From: Micromonospora violae
Lineage (GTDB): Bacteria; Actinomycetota; Actinomycetes; Mycobacteriales; Micromonosporaceae
Length of the DNA stretch: 64,000 nucleotides
Direction: 5' to 3'
Assembly: GCF_004217135.1 (NCBI RefSeq)
Contig: NZ_SHKK01000001.1
Coordinates: 4,588,001 to 4,652,000 of the forward strand
Shown here piece after piece: positions 7,863 through 16,864 of the stretch (position 1 is its first letter; each line of letters begins with the position of its first letter). The position numbers and the translations under genes were made by a program. Below the pieces are notes generated by a model. It made no database searches. It was not told the DNA's origin and was given only the letters and a program-made list of their open reading frames with translations.

Positions 7863-8795
7863 TCAGGCCGCCAGGTCCAGCTCCCGATCAACGGCCGGCG
7901 TCGGCACGGAAACCGCCGGGGGCACCGTGGGCACCGGCCGCAGCCGGGCCCGCGCCACGGCACCCGCCGCCGGCAACAGGTGTACGGCCGACTCGGCGGC
8001 CCGGGCCAGCAGCCGCCGATCGGCGTCACCGGCCGGGTGCAGCGCGGCGGCGACCGTCACCGAGAGCACCAGTTCCCGTGCCGCGACCACCCGTGCCACC
8101 GAGCGCAGCAGGGTGTCCGCGCCAAGGAAGGCGGCCACCGTGGTGCTCGACCCGGTCACCGCGTAGCGATAGGTGAGCCGCAGCGGCACCACCGGGCTGC
8201 CCGTGTCGATGGCCGCCTGGAACGTCGCGGGCCGGAAACCACCACCGGGCCGGCAGTCGGTGGCCCCACTCGCGGCACACCACGTCGTACCCTCGGGAAA
8301 GACCGCCACCGACCGCCCGGCGCGCAGCGCGTCGGCGACCCGGTCGACGGTGCCCGGCAGCGCCAGCGGCCGGGAACGGTCCACGAAGACCGTGCCCGCC
8401 GCAGCGGCCAGCAGGCCGACCACCGGCCAGGAGCGGATCTCCCGCTTCGCGACCATCCGGGTGGGCGCGACCGCCAGCACCGCGAGAATGTCCAGCCAGG
8501 ACATGTGGTTGGCGACCAGCAGCGCGCGTCGGCGGGGCAGCCGACCCCGGACCACGAGGCGGACGCCGAAGGCCCGCACGGTGGCCCGCGCCCACCCGCT
8601 GAGCAGCGCCTGCCGTTCCCGGGTGGGAAGCACCGGCAGCAGCACCACCACCGCGACCCCGGCCAGTAGCATGCCGAGCGCGGCGACCAACCGCAGCACC
8701 CGGCGGCCCATCGGCACCGTCGGCACCTCGCCGGCCGCCGGCAGGCAGCCGTCGTCGCAGCCCGAGGCGGGCCGCCACAGGTCGCGCGCGGTCAC
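7863..8795 (-). CDS. olsA: 1-acyl-glycerol-phosphate / lyso-ornithine-lipid O-acyltransferase (PlsC family)
   Basis: This 310-residue membrane-associated acyltransferase has PlsC motif I NHMSWLD (NHxxxxD) after a hydrophobic anchor near residues 30-55, motif II FVDRSR and motif III VFPEGTT. It should move an acyl chain from ACP or CoA onto a hydroxyl. Its GTG start overlaps the stop of the N-acyltransferase gene by four bases. An N-acyltransferase followed by a PlsC protein is the layout of ornithine-lipid synthesis (OlsB then OlsA), and that context is why I use the symbol. An ordinary phosphatidic-acid synthesis role cannot be excluded. The C-terminal 40 residues are Pro/Val-rich and variable. 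Confidence 0.8.
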   Translation of the reverse strand: MTARDLWRPASGCDDGCLPAAGEVPTVPMGRRVLRLVAALGMLLAGVAVVVLLPVLPTRERQALLSGWARATVRAFGVRLVVRGRLPRRRALLVANHMSWLDILAVLAVAPTRMVAKREIRSWPVVGLLAAAAGTVFVDRSRPLALPGTVDRVADALRAGRSVAVFPEGTTWCAASGATDCRPGGGFRPATFQAAIDTGSPVVPLRLTYRYAVTGSSTTVAAFLGADTLLRSVARVVAARELVLSVTVAAALHPAGDADRRLLARAAESAVHLLPAAGAVARARLRPVPTVPPAVSVPTPAVDRELDLAA

Positions 8796-9568
8796 CGCTG
8801 CTCCCCGCCCAGGAAGTGCCGCAGGTAGCGCGGGTTCATCCGGTCCAGCGAGAAGAGCACGTAGAAGTCCGCGCACCCGAAATCGCTGTCGTACGACGGC
8901 TCGCCGCAGATCCACGCGCCGAGCCGGAGGTAGCCGCGCAGGAGCGGCGGAATCGCGACCGGCCGGCCCGGGGCAGCGGCGGCCGGGCTGGCGGCGGCAG
9001 CGGGCTCGGCGAACCAGGGCCGCAGGGGGCGGACCCGCAGTGGCGGCGGCGACAGGTGCCGGGCCTGGGCCTGGGACCACACCTCGGCCACCATCCGCCC
9101 GCCGTCGGTCACCGGCACCGACGCGCAGCCGCCGAGCCAGCGGGAGCCGCGCAGGTGCAGGTAACGGGTCAGCCCGGCCCACATCAGGTTGATCACCGCG
9201 CCGGAGCGGTGATCCGGGTGCACACAGGACCGGCCCGTCTCGACCAGGTCGTCGCGGAGCGGGTCGAGCGCCGTGAGGTCGAACTCGCCCTCGGCGTACC
9301 GGCGACTGGTCCGCCCCGGCGGCAACAGCCGGTACGTGCCGACCACCGCACCGGTGCTGTCCTCGCGGACGATCAGGTGGTCGCAGTACGCGTCGAAGGA
9401 GTCCACGTCCAGCCCGGGCTCGCCGGGGCGGAGGGTGGCGCCGAGCTCGGTGGCGAACACCTCGTGGCGCAGGCGTTGCGCGGCCGCGACCTGGGTCGGG
9501 TCGTCGGCGATCAGCAGGGTGTATCCGGTGGTCGTCAAGGGGGCGCCAGCGGCATGCAGAACGGCCAT
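8792..9568 (-). CDS. olsB: OlsB-like ornithine N-acyltransferase (GNAT fold)
   Basis: The 258-residue protein matches the acyl-ACP-dependent N-acyltransferase branch of the GNAT fold. It has YTLLIADDPTQVAAAQRLRHEVFATELG near the N-terminus, then SFDAYCDHLIV, VVGTYRLLPP, LVETGRSCVHPDHRSG, WLGGCASV, and near the C-terminus LLRGYLRLGAWICGEPSYDSDF with CADFYVLF. In OlsB this enzyme attaches a 3-hydroxyacyl chain to ornithine to give lyso-ornithine lipid, a phosphate-free membrane lipid. An Ala/Pro-rich insert occupies roughly residues 180-205. It precedes and overlaps the PlsC gene. The ATG at 9568 has no clear ribosome-binding site. The divergent neighbour is a hotdog-fold protein. Confidence 0.82.
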   Translation of the reverse strand: MAVLHAAGAPLTTTGYTLLIADDPTQVAAAQRLRHEVFATELGATLRPGEPGLDVDSFDAYCDHLIVREDSTGAVVGTYRLLPPGRTSRRYAEGEFDLTALDPLRDDLVETGRSCVHPDHRSGAVINLMWAGLTRYLHLRGSRWLGGCASVPVTDGGRMVAEVWSQAQARHLSPPPLRVRPLRPWFAEPAAAASPAAAAPGRPVAIPPLLRGYLRLGAWICGEPSYDSDFGCADFYVLFSLDRMNPRYLRHFLGGEQR

Positions 9569-9718
9569 GGGATCTGTGTAAGGGCCCCGGTTGCCATCCA
9601 CGGGGACCACTGGTGTCGGCCGGATGAACGCCGGCCGGCGGATGGTTCCCCGCGCGAGCGTGCGAGGCTGCGGGACAGGCCGGCGACGACGCCGGCACGC
9701 CCCCACCGGAGGTCGACG

Positions 9719-10363
9719 ATGCGCATCGAAGCCCACTACAACGGGCCCGCCGGCTCCGGCAACGGCGGCTGGAGCGCGGGGATCTTCGCCGCCGAGGCAG
9801 GCGGCGGGCCGGTCGAGGTGACGCTGCGCCGGCCACCACCACTGGAGACCGAGCTGACCCTGATCGACGGCGAGGTCCGGGACCCGGGCGGCGACCTGGT
9901 GGCCGAGGTACGCCCGGCCGGGGCGATCGACGCGGTCGTACCCCCGGTCGACCTGGAGACGGCGACGGCCGCCGCGGCCCGCTACCCCGGCCCGGTCGAG
10001 CATCCGTTCCCCAGCTGTTACGTCTGCGGGCCGCAGCGGGCCGACGGGCTGCGGATCTTCCCCGGCCGGCTGCCGGACGGCCGGACGGCCGCGCCGTTCC
10101 GCGCGCCCGCTCAGGTCAGCGGGGCCACGGTCTGGGCGGCGCTGGACTGCCCCGGCGGTTGGGCGGTGCTCGCGCCGGGCCGGCCGTACCTGCTGGGCCG
10201 GATCGCCGCCGTGGTCGCGGCGCTGCCCCGGCCGGGAGACGAGTGCGTGGTGACCGGGGCGTTGCTCGGCGTCGATGGCCGCAAGGCGCTCGTGCACACC
10301 AGCCTGTACGGCCCGGACGGCGCGTTGCTCGGCGCGGCGCGGGCCACCTGGATCGCCCGGTGA
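9719..10363 (+). CDS. Thioesterase-superfamily (hotdog-fold) protein, uncharacterised
   Basis: This 214-residue protein begins at an ATG with GGAGG nine bases upstream. The region around HPFPSCYVCGPQRADGLRIF, with a conserved Cys-x2-Cys, followed by VWAALDCPGGWAVL and a C-terminal beta-rich part ending ALVHTSLYGPDGALLGAARATW, is typical of an actinobacterial family assigned to the hotdog fold. The tandem half-hotdog layout suggests an acyl-CoA or acyl-ACP thioesterase or binding protein, but I see no catalytic residues I can name with confidence. It is divergent from the ornithine-lipid acyltransferase genes, so an acyl-chain role is plausible but unproven. Confidence 0.65.
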   Translation: MRIEAHYNGPAGSGNGGWSAGIFAAEAGGGPVEVTLRRPPPLETELTLIDGEVRDPGGDLVAEVRPAGAIDAVVPPVDLETATAAAARYPGPVEHPFPSCYVCGPQRADGLRIFPGRLPDGRTAAPFRAPAQVSGATVWAALDCPGGWAVLAPGRPYLLGRIAAVVAALPRPGDECVVTGALLGVDGRKALVHTSLYGPDGALLGAARATWIAR

Positions 10364-10373
10364 ACCCGCCTGT

Positions 10374-10418
10374 CGTTCGCAAGGAGGAGCCTCCTCCGTC
10401 CCACGACGGACGCGAACG
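10374..10418 (+). other. Compact branched RNA/DNA structure between two plus-strand genes
   Basis: CGTTCGC (10374-10380) pairs with GCGAACG (10412-10418). Inside are two further hairpins, GGAGGA-gc-TCCTCC and CCGTC-ccac-GACGG, giving a three-way-junction-like fold. It lies just after the hotdog-protein gene and just before the promoter of the ABC operon. It could be a terminator or an unrecognised structured element. Confidence 0.4.
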
Positions 10419-10434
10419 TACTGACCGCGCCTGA

Positions 10435-10463
10435 TTGACCTTGTTGCCCCGGGCCGTCACGCT
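10435..10463 (+). promoter_or_regulatory. Probable promoter of the ABC transporter operon
   Basis: TTGACC (10435-10440), 17 bases, then CACGCT (10458-10463). This predicts transcription starting near 10470 and a leader of about 30 bases that carries the GGAGGAGA ribosome-binding site of the ATPase gene. Confidence 0.5.
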
Positions 10464-10501
10464 GTGCCACGGCGTACTCGACGCCACACGGGAGGAGAAC
10501 G

Positions 10502-11437
10502 ATGACTGACGGGCAGCGAAGCCCCACCAGCGACGGTCAGATCGTGGTGTCCGGTCTGACGAAGCAGTACAAGAACGTCCGGGCGGTGAACAACCTGTCC
10601 TTCACCGTGGCGCCGGGGCGGGTGACCGGCTTCCTCGGCCCGAACGGCGCCGGTAAGACCACCACGCTGCGCATGCTGCTGAACCTGGTCACGCCGACCG
10701 CCGGCACGGCCACCATCAGCGGCCAGCGGTACGTCGACCTCGCCGACCCGCTGCGGCACGTCGGCGCGGTGCTGGAGGCGTCCAGCGCGCACAAGGGCCG
10801 CACCGGCATCAACCACCTGCGGGTCATCTGCGCGGCGGCCGGGCTGCCGAAGCAGCGGGCCGACGAGGCGCTGGCCCTGGTCGGGCTGACCCCGGCGGCG
10901 ACGCGCAAGTTCAAGGGCTACTCGTTGGGCATGAAGCAGCGGCTCGGTATCGCCGCCGCGATGCTCGGTGACCCCCGCGTGCTGATCCTCGACGAGCCGG
11001 CCAACGGGCTCGACCCGGAGGGCATCCGGTGGATGCGCGGGTTCCTCAAGAACCTCGCCCAGGAAGGCCGCACGGTCCTGGTCTCCAGCCACCTGCTGTC
11101 GGAGATGCAGCTGCTCGCCGACGACGTGGTGATCATCGCGGCCGGGCAGCTGGTCCGGCAGGGTCCGGTCGAGCAGGTGCTCGGCTCGATGGCGCAGAGC
11201 GCGCGGGTCCGGGTCCGCACCCCGCAGGTCGAGGCGCTGACCGCCGCCCTCACGGCGCAGTCGGCGACCGTCGACATCGACGAGCAGGGCGTCCTGCTGG
11301 TCGGCGGGGTGGACGCCCCGACGATCGGCCGGTCCGCCCTCGCCGCCGGGGTCGAGCTGCACGAACTGACCACCGAACGGCCCGATCTGGAACGGGTCTT
11401 CCTGGAGCTGACGGCCGGAAAGGCGGGCATCCGATGA
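10502..11437 (+). CDS. ABC transporter ATP-binding protein
   Basis: The 311-residue ATPase has Walker A GPNGAGKTT, the signature YSLGMKQRLGIA, Walker B VLILDEP, and an H-loop in VLVSSHLLSEMQ. The C-terminal 90 residues form an accessory domain common in drug or lantibiotic exporter ATPases (DrrA/BcrA type). It should power export of a hydrophobic substrate or peptide together with the permease encoded next. The ATG at 10502 has a strong GGAGGAGA six bases upstream. Its stop overlaps the permease start in ATGA, so the two are translationally coupled. The substrate cannot be read from the sequence. Confidence 0.93.
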   Translation: MTDGQRSPTSDGQIVVSGLTKQYKNVRAVNNLSFTVAPGRVTGFLGPNGAGKTTTLRMLLNLVTPTAGTATISGQRYVDLADPLRHVGAVLEASSAHKGRTGINHLRVICAAAGLPKQRADEALALVGLTPAATRKFKGYSLGMKQRLGIAAAMLGDPRVLILDEPANGLDPEGIRWMRGFLKNLAQEGRTVLVSSHLLSEMQLLADDVVIIAAGQLVRQGPVEQVLGSMAQSARVRVRTPQVEALTAALTAQSATVDIDEQGVLLVGGVDAPTIGRSALAAGVELHELTTERPDLERVFLELTAGKAGIR

Positions 11438-12246
11438 ACCTGGTCCGATCCGAGCTACTCAAGATCCGCACTACCAGCACCTGGTGGTGGCTGGCTCTCG
11501 GCGCGTTCCTGTCGATCGCCATGGCGTTCGCGTTCAACGCCTGGTACGCCGTGACCGTCCTCGGCGGCGACGGCGCGGAGTTCGGCGCCAGCCCGGAGCA
11601 GTCGACGCCGGCGGCGCAGGCGGCGAACCTCTACACCTCGGGCCAGTACCTCGGCCTGATGTTCGTGATGCTCATCGGCATCCTGATGGTCACCAACGAG
11701 TTCTTCCACCAGACCGCGACCACGACGTTCCTGACGACTCCCCGGCGAACCTCGGTGATCGTCAGCAAGCTCGTCGCGGCCAGCGTGCTCGGCTTCTTCT
11801 TCTGGCTGGCGACCACGCTGATCGACTTGGCGGCCGGCGCGATCTTCCTGTCGGCGAACGACTACGGGGCGCAACTCGGTGAGTGGCCGGTGCAGCGGGC
11901 GCTGCTGTTCAACCTGCTGGCGTACGCCATCTGGACGATCCTCGGGGTGGGCATCGGCACGCTGATCAACAACCAGCTCGGCGCGGTCATCACGGCGGCG
12001 GTGCTCTATCTGATCGGCACCCAGGTGGTGGGTCTGCTCTTCCTGCTCCTGTCGAACCTCCTCGACAGCCAGGCGGTGCTCAAGTGGCAGGTGATCTGGC
12101 CCGCGGTGGCCTCCCAGGTCATGATCGCGGAAGGTACCTCGGAGTTCACTCCGTCCTGGTGGGTCGGCGCCCTGGTGCTGATCGGCTACGCGCTGGTCAG
12201 TGGCGTTGTCGGCGTCCTGCTCACCCGGCGGCGCGACATCGCCTGA
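11434..12246 (+). CDS. ABC transporter permease (ABC-2 type)
   Basis: This 270-residue membrane protein begins MNLVRSELLKIRTTSTWWWL, the usual amphipathic start of ABC-2 exporter permeases. About six spans follow, near 18-40, 68-90, 110-140, 158-180, 187-215 and 240-262, with a periplasmic loop at about 41-66. It pairs with the overlapping ATPase gene upstream. The last codons (VVGVLLTRRRDIA and stop) lie inside the first copy of a 135-bp tandem duplication, so a second copy of this 3' end lies downstream, out of any functional gene. The duplication leaves the protein itself intact. Confidence 0.9.
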   Translation: MNLVRSELLKIRTTSTWWWLALGAFLSIAMAFAFNAWYAVTVLGGDGAEFGASPEQSTPAAQAANLYTSGQYLGLMFVMLIGILMVTNEFFHQTATTTFLTTPRRTSVIVSKLVAASVLGFFFWLATTLIDLAAGAIFLSANDYGAQLGEWPVQRALLFNLLAYAIWTILGVGIGTLINNQLGAVITAAVLYLIGTQVVGLLFLLLSNLLDSQAVLKWQVIWPAVASQVMIAEGTSEFTPSWWVGALVLIGYALVSGVVGVLLTRRRDIA

Positions 12247-12256
12247 CGGCGGCTGC

Positions 12257-12296
12257 GACCCCGGGGCGATGACGACAAGCTCGCCGCCCCGGGGTC
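12257..12296 (+). terminator. Terminator of the ABC operon, copy 1
   Basis: GACCCCGGGGCG pairs perfectly with CGCCCCGGGGTC over 12 bp, with a 16-base loop, eleven bases after the permease stop. No T-run follows. Confidence 0.7.
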
Positions 12297-12391
12297 GGGC
12301 CACCGCCGTCGACGACCGGCGGCGGCCCGGCCGGGCGGCGTTGTCGGCGTCCTGCTCACCCGGCGGCGCGACATCGCCTGACGGCGGCTGC

Positions 12392-12431
12392 GACCCCGGG
12401 GCGATGACGACAAGCTCGCCGCCCCGGGGTC
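12392..12431 (+). terminator. Terminator of the ABC operon, copy 2
   Basis: An identical copy of the preceding hairpin, 135 bases downstream, inside the second unit of the tandem duplication. It gives the operon two consecutive identical hairpins before the kgd promoter region. Confidence 0.65.
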
Positions 12432-12673
12432 GGGCCACCGCCGTCGACGACCGGCGGCGGCCCGGCCGGGCGGGTGCTACCAGCTGGACCCGGTACGCGC
12501 AGGTGTTGCTGAACTTCTGGCATCTTCTGTGAAACCGACCACGGGACCGAGGCGGAAATGCCTGCGGGATCGGTACGGCGTAGCCTGGGAGCCGTCCACT
12601 CCGCGCTCCTAATCGGGCGCGGCGGGACACACCGCGTGCCACACAACCCGCGTGAAAGAGGCGATTACCGGCC

Positions 12674-15600
12674 GTGTCGACCCAGCAGACTTCGCAGGAG
12701 AACCCACTGGCGGGTTTCGGCCCGAATGAGTGGATCGTCGAGGAGATGTACCAGCGTTATCTCGCTGACCCATCGAGCGTCGATTCGGCCTGGCACGACT
12801 TCTTCGCCGACTACCGGCCGGCACCGGGCGCAGGCACCGGGCGCGGCACCGAATCGTCGGACAAGCCGGCCGCCGCTCCCGAGCCGGACGGCCAGCCGGA
12901 GGCTGCCGCCACGGTCACCCAACCGAGCGCCCCGGCCAAGCCGGCCGCCCCGAGCAAGCCGGCCGCCGCCCAGCCGGCAGCGGCCAAGCCCACCGCTGCG
13001 GCCAAGCCCGCTGCTCCGGCCACGTCCAAGGAGACGCCGGAGAAGGCCGCCGCGGCCAAGCCGGCCGCCAAGGCCGCCGCGCCGACCGCCGACGGTCCGC
13101 AGACCACGCCGTTGCGGGGCGTCGCCGCGAAGATCGTCCAGAACATGGACGCCTCGCTGAGCGTGCCCACCGCGACCAGCGTGCGCGCGGTCCCGGCCAA
13201 GCTGCTCGTCGACAACCGCATCGTGATCAACAACCACCTCGCCCGGGGGCGGGGTGGCAAGGTCAGCTTCACCCACCTGGTCGGCTACGCCATGGTGCGC
13301 GCGCTGGTGCAGCACCCCGAGATGAACAACTCCTTCGCCGAGGCCAACGGCAAGCCGGCGGTGGTCCGCCCGGCACACGTCAACCTCGGCATCGCGATCG
13401 ACCTGGCCAAGCCGGACGGCAGCCGCAACCTGGTGGTCCCCTCCATCAAGGGCTGCGAGCAGATGGACTTCCGGCAGTTCTGGCAGGCGTACGAGGACGT
13501 GGTCCGTCGGGCGCGGCGCAACGAGCTGACCATGGAGGACTACTCCGGCACCACGATCTCGCTGACCAACCCGGGTGGCATCGGCACCGTGCACTCGATG
13601 CCGCGGCTGATGCAGGGGCAGAGCGCGATCATCGGTGTGGGCGCGATGGAGTACCCGGCCCCCTACCAGGGGATGTCCGAGGCCACCCTGGCCGAGCTGG
13701 CGGTCAGCAAGATCATCACGCTGACCAGCACGTACGACCACCGGATCATCCAGGGCGCCCAGTCCGGCGAGTTCCTCAAGGCGATGCACGAGCTGATCCT
13801 GGGTGAGCACGGCTTCTACGACCAGATCTTCACCGCGCTGCGCATCCCGTACGAGCCGGTGCGCTGGATGCGCGACGTCGCGGTCAACTCCGAGGGTCAG
13901 ATCAACAAGACCGCCCGGGTGCACGAGCTGATCCACGCGTACCGGGTGCGCGGTCACCTGATGGCCGACACCGACCCGCTGGAATTCAAGATCCGTAAGC
14001 ACCCCGACCTGGACGTCCTCCAGCACGGGCTCACCCTGTGGGACCTGGACCGCGAGTTCCCGGTCAACGGCTTCGCCGGCCGGCAGCGGATGAAGCTGCG
14101 CGAGATCCTCGGCGTGCTGCGCGACTCGTACTGCCGCCGCGTCGGCATCGAGTACATGCACATCCAGGACCCGGAGGAGCGGCGCTGGGTCCAGGAACGG
14201 ATCGAGCGCAAGTACGAGAAGCCGTCCGCCGACGAGCAGAAGCACGTGCTCAACCGGCTCAACGCCGCCGAGGCGTTCGAGACCTTCCTCCAGACGAAGT
14301 ACGTCGGCCAGAAGCGCTTCTCGCTGGAGGGCGGCGAGTCGCTGATCCCGCTCCTCGGTGAGGTGCTGGAATCCTCCGCCGAGAACGGGCTGGACGAGGT
14401 CGTCATCGGCATGGCCCACCGGGGTCGGCTCAACGTGCTGGCCAACATCGTCGGCAAGCCGTACGAGAAGATCTTCTCGGAGTTCGAGGGTCACCTGGAC
14501 CCGCGCTCGACGCAGGGCTCCGGCGACGTGAAGTACCACCTGGGCCAGAACGGCAAGTTCACCACCCCCGACGGCGAGCACGCGGTCAAGGTGTCGGTGG
14601 TGGCCAACCCGTCGCACCTGGAGGCCGTCGACCCGGTGCTGGAGGGCATCGTCCGGGCCAAGCAGGACCGGATCGACCTCAAGCTGGAGGGCTACACCGT
14701 GCTGCCGCTGGCGGTGCACGGTGACGCCGCCTTCGCCGGGCAGGGCGTGGTCGCCGAGACGCTCAACCTGTCGCAGCTGCGGGGCTACCGCACCGGCGGC
14801 ACCGTGCACGTGGTGGTCAACAACCAGGTCGGCTTCACCACCGCCCCGGAGTACAGCCGGTCCAGCCTCTACAGCACCGACGTGGCCCGGATGATCCAGG
14901 CGCCGATCTTCCACGTGAACGGCGACGACCCGGAGGCGGTCGTCCGGGTGGCCCGGCTGGCGTTCGAGTACCGGCAGACGTTCAACAAGGACGTCGTGAT
15001 CGACATGGTCTGCTACCGCCGGCGTGGGCACAACGAGGGCGACGACCCGTCGATGTCCAACCCCCAGATGTACAAGATCATTGACTCGAAGCGCTCGGTC
15101 CGCAAGCTCTACACCGAGGAGCTGATCGGGCGCGGCGACATCACCGTGGAGGACGCGGAGGAGCTGCTGCGCGACTACCAGGCGCAGCTGGAGAAGGTCT
15201 TCAAGGCCACCCGGGACGCGGCCTCGGCACCCCGCCAGCTCAACCGGCCGCGCCGCGAGGAGGAGCCGGAGCCGCAGGTCGACACCGCCACCGACGCCTC
15301 CGTGATCAAGGCCATCGGCGAGGCGCACATCAACCTGCCCGAGGGCTTCACCCCGCACAAGCGGATCCAGCAGTTGCTCGACCGGCGGGCCAAGATGTCC
15401 ACCGAGGGCAACATCGACTGGGGCTACGGCGAGATCATCGCGTTCGGGGCCCTGCTGCACGACGGGGTCACCGTCCGGCTCGCCGGGCAGGACTCGCGTC
15501 GCGGCACGTTCGTCCAGCGGCACGCCTCGGTGGTCGACTCCCGCACCGGGGACGACTACCTGCCGCTGAAGTCGCTCACCGGCGACGGCGAGCGCTCCCG

Positions 15601-16447
15601 GTTCTTCGTGCACGACTCGCTGCTCAGCGAGTACGCGGCGATGGGCTTCGAGTACGGCTACTCGGTGGAGAACATCAACGCCCTCGTCGCCTGGGAGGCC
15701 CAGTTCGGCGACTTCGTCAACGGCGCCCAGTCGGTGATCGACGAGTTCATCTCGTCCGGTGAGGTGAAGTGGGGCCAGCGCTCCGCCATCACCCTGCTGC
15801 TGCCGCACGGCCACGAGGGTCAGGGCCCGGACCACACCTCCGGCCGGCCGGAGCGGTTCCTGCAGATGTGCGCCGAGGACAACATGCGGGTGTCCATTCC
15901 GACCACCCCGGCGAACTACTTCCACCTGCTGCGCCGCCAGGCCCTGTCGCCCAAGCGCAAGCCGCTGGTGGTGTTCACACCGAAGTCGCTGCTGCGGCAC
16001 AAGCTCTGCGTCTCGTCGGTGGAGGACTTCACCACCGGCACCTTCCAGCCGGTGCTGCGCGACACGGCCGCCCCGGCACCGGAGTCGGTGAAGCGGGTGC
16101 TGCTCTGCTCCGGCAAGGTCTACTACGACCTGTTCCAGGCCCGGCAGGAGCGCGGCGTCACCGACACCGCGATCATCCGGATCGAGCAGCTGTACCCGCT
16201 GCCGGTGGAGGAGATCCGGGCCGCCCTGGCGCAGTTCCCGAACGCGGAGGACTTCGCCTGGGTGCAGGAGGAGCCGGCCAACCAGGGTGCCTGGTCGTTC
16301 GTCGCGCTCAACCTGCTGGAGCACCTCACGGACGTGCGGCTGCGGCGGATCTCCCGCCCGGCCGCGGCCGCCCCGGCGGTCGGCTCGGCCAAGACCCACG
16401 AGGTCGAGCAGAACGCGCTGATCGAAGCGGCTCTCCCCCGCCCGTGA
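12674..16447 (+). CDS. kgd: Multifunctional 2-oxoglutarate metabolism enzyme (E1o/E2o fusion)
   Basis: The 1257-residue enzyme matches actinobacterial Kgd/OdhA. It begins with the E1-type helix [16 protein letters not shown] (about 15-45), followed by an Ala/Pro/Lys-rich linker (about 50-140). The E2 succinyltransferase catalytic domain (about 145-370) has [13 protein letters not shown] and [15 protein letters not shown]. The thiamine-diphosphate E1 domain (about 400-1257) has [14 protein letters not shown] and [18 protein letters not shown]. It lacks a lipoyl domain, as expected for the family, and should work with a separate lipoylated E2 and E3 in the TCA cycle. The GTG start has AAAGAGG about 12 bases upstream. 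A strong terminator follows, so it is probably monocistronic. Confidence 0.97.
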   Translation: MSTQQTSQENPLAGFGPNEWIVEEMYQRYLADPSSVDSAWHDFFADYRPAPGAGTGRGTESSDKPAAAPEPDGQPEAAATVTQPSAPAKPAAPSKPAAAQPAAAKPTAAAKPAAPATSKETPEKAAAAKPAAKAAAPTADGPQTTPLRGVAAKIVQNMDASLSVPTATSVRAVPAKLLVDNRIVINNHLARGRGGKVSFTHLVGYAMVRALVQHPEMNNSFAEANGKPAVVRPAHVNLGIAIDLAKPDGSRNLVVPSIKGCEQMDFRQFWQAYEDVVRRARRNELTMEDYSGTTISLTNPGGIGTVHSMPRLMQGQSAIIGVGAMEYPAPYQGMSEATLAELAVSKIITLTSTYDHRIIQGAQSGEFLKAMHELILGEHGFYDQIFTALRIPYEPVRWMRDVAVNSEGQINKTARVHELIHAYRVRGHLMADTDPLEFKIRKHPDLDVLQHGLTLWDLDREFPVNGFAGRQRMKLREILGVLRDSYCRRVGIEYMHIQDPEERRWVQERIERKYEKPSADEQKHVLNRLNAAEAFETFLQTKYVGQKRFSLEGGESLIPLLGEVLESSAENGLDEVVIGMAHRGRLNVLANIVGKPYEKIFSEFEGHLDPRSTQGSGDVKYHLGQNGKFTTPDGEHAVKVSVVANPSHLEAVDPVLEGIVRAKQDRIDLKLEGYTVLPLAVHGDAAFAGQGVVAETLNLSQLRGYRTGGTVHVVVNNQVGFTTAPEYSRSSLYSTDVARMIQAPIFHVNGDDPEAVVRVARLAFEYRQTFNKDVVIDMVCYRRRGHNEGDDPSMSNPQMYKIIDSKRSVRKLYTEELIGRGDITVEDAEELLRDYQAQLEKVFKATRDAASAPRQLNRPRREEEPEPQVDTATDASVIKAIGEAHINLPEGFTPHKRIQQLLDRRAKMSTEGNIDWGYGEIIAFGALLHDGVTVRLAGQDSRRGTFVQRHASVVDSRTGDDYLPLKSLTGDGERSRFFVHDSLLSEYAAMGFEYGYSVENINALVAWEAQFGDFVNGAQSVIDEFISSGEVKWGQRSAITLLLPHGHEGQGPDHTSGRPERFLQMCAEDNMRVSIPTTPANYFHLLRRQALSPKRKPLVVFTPKSLLRHKLCVSSVEDFTTGTFQPVLRDTAAPAPESVKRVLLCSGKVYYDLFQARQERGVTDTAIIRIEQLYPLPVEEIRAALAQFPNAEDFAWVQEEPANQGAWSFVALNLLEHLTDVRLRRISRPAAAAPAVGSAKTHEVEQNALIEAALPRP

Positions 16448-16470
16448 CCTGACCTGACCTGAGCACGGAA

Positions 16471-16508
16471 GCCGGGGCAGGGCCGTTTCACCACGGTCCT
16501 GCCCCGGC
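16471..16508 (+). terminator. Terminator after kgd
   Basis: A 16-bp stem (16471-16486 with 16493-16508, one G-T pair) closes a six-base loop, 24 bases after the kgd stop. It is the strongest terminator-like hairpin in the first 20 kb. Confidence 0.8.
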
Positions 16509-16587
16509 TCTCGTAGGTCCCGCCGGCCAGGTCTCACCACCCACCTACCCGCCCGGTCCGCACCGGGCCGAGCACGAGGACGTGCCC

Positions 16588-16770
16588 ATGTACTTCACCG
16601 ACCGTGGCATCGAGGAGTTGGTCGAACGCCGGGGCGACGACCAGGTGACCCTGGAGTGGCTGGGCGAGCGCCTGCGCGATTTCGTCGACCTCAACCCCGA
16701 GTTCGAGACCCCCATCGAACGCCTGGCCACCTACCTGGCCCGCCTGGACGACCCCGACGACGACGCCTAA
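16588..16770 (+). CDS. DUF6104-family small protein
   Basis: This 60-residue acidic protein begins MYFTDRGIEELVERRGDDQ and continues VTLEWLGERLRDFVDLNPEFETP and ERLATYLARLDD, the actinobacterial DUF6104 family. It has no cysteine, signal or membrane span, and its function is unknown. Relatives are, as I recall, often encoded just downstream of kgd in streptomycetes, which fits its position here. The ATG at 16588 has GAGGA eight bases upstream; an in-frame GTG two codons earlier is less well placed. The strong terminator between it and kgd suggests its own promoter. Confidence 0.85.
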   Translation: MYFTDRGIEELVERRGDDQVTLEWLGERLRDFVDLNPEFETPIERLATYLARLDDPDDDA

Positions 16771-16784
16771 CAGCCTGTTTCACC

Positions 16785-16850
16785 CCCGGTGATCAAGAGC
16801 TTTCGGTCACCATTGGGGGCCGGCGTGACGCAAACTTCTTGATCACCGGG
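16785..16850. repeat. Intergenic inverted repeat with GATCA arms (element A)
   Basis: CCCGGTGATCAAGA (16785-16798) and its exact complement TCTTGATCACCGGG (16837-16850) flank a 38-base centre. It fills the gap between the DUF6104 gene and pta. A second element that also opens CCCGGT and contains GATCA lies at 58527-58615, so this may be one member of a dispersed family. It could act as a terminator, but the arms look more like a mobile or REP-type repeat. Confidence 0.7.
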
Positions 16851-16864
16851 CAAGGGGGTGGGAC

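Larger units (their letters stand above)
12202..12473. repeat. Perfect tandem duplication of 135 bp covering a gene end and its terminator
   Basis: The block from 12202 recurs at 12337 with a period of 135 bases and no mismatch, ending at 12473 (two bases overlap at the join). Each copy holds the last 15 codons of the permease gene with its TGA, and a 12-bp terminator stem. Perfect identity in non-coding DNA suggests a recent duplication, or an assembly artefact. Confidence 0.95.

Noticed and set aside
12665..16540. A 1291-codon minus-strand open frame opposite kgd
   Set aside because: It is a shadow: high third-position GC on the plus strand keeps this antisense frame open, and its translation is low-complexity Arg/Leu/Gly/His with no domain, while the plus strand encodes Kgd clearly.
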